From NCBI GenBank assembly GCA_008931825.1, contig QXVZ01028085.1:1-48708 (forward strand): a DNA stretch of 48,708 nt, given 5' to 3'. The position numbers and the translations under genes were made by a program. The notes under the pieces are model-generated. The model was not told the DNA's origin and made no database searches. It saw nothing but the letters and a program-made list of their open reading frames with translations. Shown in pieces: positions 46,263-48,708 of the stretch. Origin of the DNA: Phallusia fumigata. Its lineage: Eukaryota; Chordata; Ascidiacea; Phlebobranchia; Ascidiidae. Numbering within the stretch: position 1 is the stretch's first letter; every line of letters starts with the position of its first letter.

Positions 46263-48319
46263 ATGGTCAAGTTACTGCATTCAAAAATCACAGTGAATGC
46301 AGTAAAATACGTGTACAATTTCGTGTCTCTTTACCATTGTTTTTGCCTTCATCAAGGTAATCGAAATTGTTTCAATGCTGTATAATTTACCATTTTGTGC
46401 GTTATTCTTTACTTCCGCTGTTTACTTTAATTGCAGCCTCGCTGCTTCCACCAATCAGCGGTGTGTACAAGGTGAATGAGGCGATGGTGAATGTGGAGGT
46501 GAAGTTAGACGTGGACAGGATTCGGGAATATTCCACCGTGCTAAACACTATTAGTGGAACCATTTTCAACAACTCGAAGCGTCTGTTTTCATGGTAAGAT
46601 CTGAACGTACAAGCAACAGTAACACGGATAAATTTGTGATTGAAATAAGAAAAGTGTATCAACTCTACTCNAGTAACAAGGATAAATTTGTGATTGAAAT
46701 AAGAAAAGTGTATCAACTCTACTCTAAGATTCCAATGAGAAGATACAATCTAGTAGTTGTATGTACAACAATTTTTTCGTTTCGATAAACGCTGTTGTCA
46801 TCTTTAGCAATTCCTAGTACTGGCTTGTATCTTCTCATTGATAACATTTAAAACCGTGAATTGTGTACCTCTCATTAAATTATTGACAAATCTCCTTTTC
46901 CAGGCTTAAAACCAACATCGCTCTCTTTTTTCGATCCGTTGGGAAGGCTGCGGTGAAAAAGATTGAGGGGGCAGCGAACAACGACACTCTGGTGACATCT
47001 AACGTCCTGGTGACGTTTAGTGACGGCTCTCAAATTGGCGGAACGTTCGAGATGCTTCTGTGTCTACCCCAGGACGACGGCGTGTGGGGAGGAAACATTA
47101 AACTATCATTCGGGAATTCGCTAGCGGAGTTTGAGGGACTGACTAGGCAAAGCTCGGTATGTTAAAGTTTGAACCCAGAGGGTTATTAGAGTTTTTTGTG
47201 TGTTTTTGACTTGTTCTGTTTGAGTTACAAGTTTGTTAATGTATCGACCCTCACCGGATTGACTTTTTTCAAGTTATTTTGCTAAAGCGAGTTCCCTGGC
47301 ATATTTAACTCAACACGAGTTTTTGACTAAAATTACTTGACTTGAGTTATTGGTTTAAATTATTTGATCAAAGCCTCCAGTTCATATTTATTAGTTTTAT
47401 TTATTAACTTAAGTTGAATGACTAATAATCATATTACGATGTTGGAATTTTCAATATCTATTAGCGTCTACCAGCAAATCGTTTCCTAAGTCAAAATATT
47501 TATTTCTTTTCTCAAATCAGTTCTTCAGGGAGGTTGGTTTGGACGTCGATTACGTTGAGAAGGTTGTGTTTCCTACAATCTCCCTCAAGGACTTCCACGA
47601 TGCTCCAGGCGACCTAAAGGGGCGAAAACTGGATGTTTTTGCTGCTTTTGAAGATGCAGGGGTGAAGATTCATTATAGCCCTGACAACAGCAATGAGGTA
47701 CACATGTTTGCCAATNAAGTCAAAATATTTATTTCTTTTCTCAAATCAGTTCTTCAGGGAGGTTGGTTTGGACGTCGATTACGTTGAGAAGGTTGTGTTT
47801 CCTACAATCTCCCTCAAGGACTTCCACGATGCTCCAGGCGACCTAAAGGGGCGAAAACTGGATGTTTTTGCTGCTTTTGAAGATGCAGGGGTGAAGATTC
47901 ATTATAGCCCTGACAACAGCAATGAGGTACACATGTTTGCCAATAAATACTTACAAAACTGTCTACTACTGAAGTATGGTCAAATACTTTATATACACGT
48001 CTTAAAGGGATTTAGACAATAAATTCTAAACCTTTTAACTACAAGCATTCCTACTGTTCCCCGCTGTTCGTGTATAATATCTTAAAAACGTATTTTTGGA
48101 AATGATTTCATTCCAACCGTTTTATAGATTTCTGACCCAACTCCCCAAAACCCATGGACAAAAGACGATATGTATGACGTCATGATGAAGCACTTCGACA
48201 AGAGCGATCGTGACGTCAGCATCTGGTGCATGATCGCTAAGAACCCACCCGATGAACGATATATGGGCTATTCGTTCGAGAAGAACGGGTCGAGAGGATT
48301 CGGTCTCTTCACTGGGTGA
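46263..48319 (+). CDS. Unrecognised multi-exon protein gene
   Basis: Exons supported by splice sites and phase are 46437-46593, 46904-47156, 47521-47697 (or its copy 47750-47926) and 48128-48319 (stop at 48317-48319). A possible first exon from the ATG at 46263 to 46356 joins in phase over an 80-bp intron but is uncertain. The product is about 260-290 aa. I recognise no family. Visible features are an amphipathic region (VEVKLDVDRIREY), a segment with FSDGSQIGG and GGNIKLSFG that could be beta-rich, charged FHDAPGDLKGRK, and an ending DERYMGYSFEKNGSRGFGLF. Two gaps lie inside the gene. The 59-codon exon appears twice only because of the duplication at 47716; including both would insert 59 false residues. 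Confidence 0.6.
46618..46670. repeat. Duplicate copy A left of gap 46671
   Basis: 53 bp of intron repeated at 46672-46724 with about one change. Confidence 0.85.
46672..46724. repeat. Duplicate copy B right of gap 46671
   Basis: Copy of 46618-46670 in the intron of the right-edge gene. Confidence 0.85.
46733..46840. repeat. 16-bp inverted repeat in intron
   Basis: 46733-46748 (caatgagaagatacaa) and 46825-46840 are perfect reverse complements separated by 76 nt, inside an intron of the right-edge gene. Confidence 0.7.
47488..47715. repeat. Duplicate copy A left of gap 47716
   Basis: 228 bp containing a complete exon (47521-47697) and its splice sites, repeated at 47717-47944 with equal length and near identity. 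Confidence 0.9.
47717..47944. repeat. Duplicate copy B right of gap 47716
   Basis: Copy of 47488-47715; contains exon 47750-47926 and continues into the following intron. Confidence 0.9.
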
Positions 48320-48708
48320 TTATAGTTGATTTTACTTGTAAGGTGCATTTTTAGGTAATTAGCTTGCCACAGGCATTTTAGGAGGAAAGAGCGCCCCCGG
48401 GCCGCACAATATTGTGGCGTTAGTTTTTGGTAACCAAACTTCTATTAAAAGAAAAAAATAGTCGTGAGTTTGTCTGCATATTTTGCAAATCTGCCTGTAT
48501 CATTACGTTTTTGACGTTTAGAAATGTTATCGGACCTTTTTAGTAGTAGACAAACGAAGGTTCAACCTGGTGCATCAAGTCTGCAAGTTTCAGGCCCATT
48601 GTTTGGATTAACCTTTGGATGCATTATATACTTTAAAAGACTTTACAGATCACGTATTAACAATACTCATTTCAAATGTATTTCAAACTTCAGTTGGTAA
48701 CATACGGT
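48320..48708. other. 3' flank of the right-edge gene
   Basis: Probable 3' UTR and downstream DNA. An ATTAAA at about 48443 may be its polyadenylation signal. Nothing else is seen. Confidence 0.4.

Noticed and set aside
47539-48022. Internal protein repeat in the right-edge gene
   Set aside because: The two exon copies are near identical with identical intronic flanks and meet at an n; this is an assembly artefact.

Overview
This window looks like nuclear DNA of an ascidian tunicate, probably Ciona-like. The species cannot be named from the sequence alone. The evidence is AT-rich, gene-dense DNA with many short GT-AG introns, deuterostome-type proteins close to their human orthologues in length, 3' splice acceptors just upstream of start codons with no obvious 5' exon (as expected for spliced-leader trans-splicing), and percent-level differences between unmerged allele copies.

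Layout from left to right: AMACR (alpha-methylacyl-CoA racemase, minus, 8 exons) and PGPEP1 (pyroglutamyl-peptidase I, minus, 5 exons); an SLC45-family sugar/H+ transporter (plus, 14 coding exons); JTB (plus, 3 exons); a class I SAM methyltransferase (minus, 2 exons); HDAC3 (plus, single-exon coding region); INTS8 (Integrator subunit 8, plus, 17 exons, 1019 codons); a CIMIP2/FAM166 ciliary microtubule inner protein gene (plus, first exon not found); and an unrecognised multi-exon gene (plus) at the right edge. Exon boundaries were set by hand from splice sites, reading-frame phase and similarity to known family sequences. Except at the missing CIMIP2 exon and the 5' end of the last gene, the phases close exactly. 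No functional operon is evident. The genes are unrelated housekeeping, metabolic, chromatin/RNA and ciliary genes.

All eight single 'n' characters sit at the junction of a direct duplication of 36 to about 700 bp. These are best read as assembly joins where two haplotype copies were laid end to end, so the duplicated exon pieces (AMACR exon 1 start, SLC45 first exon, CIMIP2 exon 4 and a whole exon of the last gene) should not be taken as biological duplications.

Other structure includes two hAT-type MITEs (one with a near-perfect 8-bp target-site duplication), a 45-bp-arm foldback palindrome inside a CIMIP2 intron, a three-unit minisatellite of about 128 bp in INTS8 intron 3, a tRNA-like/SINE-like fragment downstream of INTS8, and several diverged direct repeats in the gene-poor stretch 40.5-46.3 kb. 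I found no evidence of a new multi-gene system. The most interesting biology is the unrecognised right-edge gene, the intronless HDAC3 and the repeated start-proximal splice acceptors.
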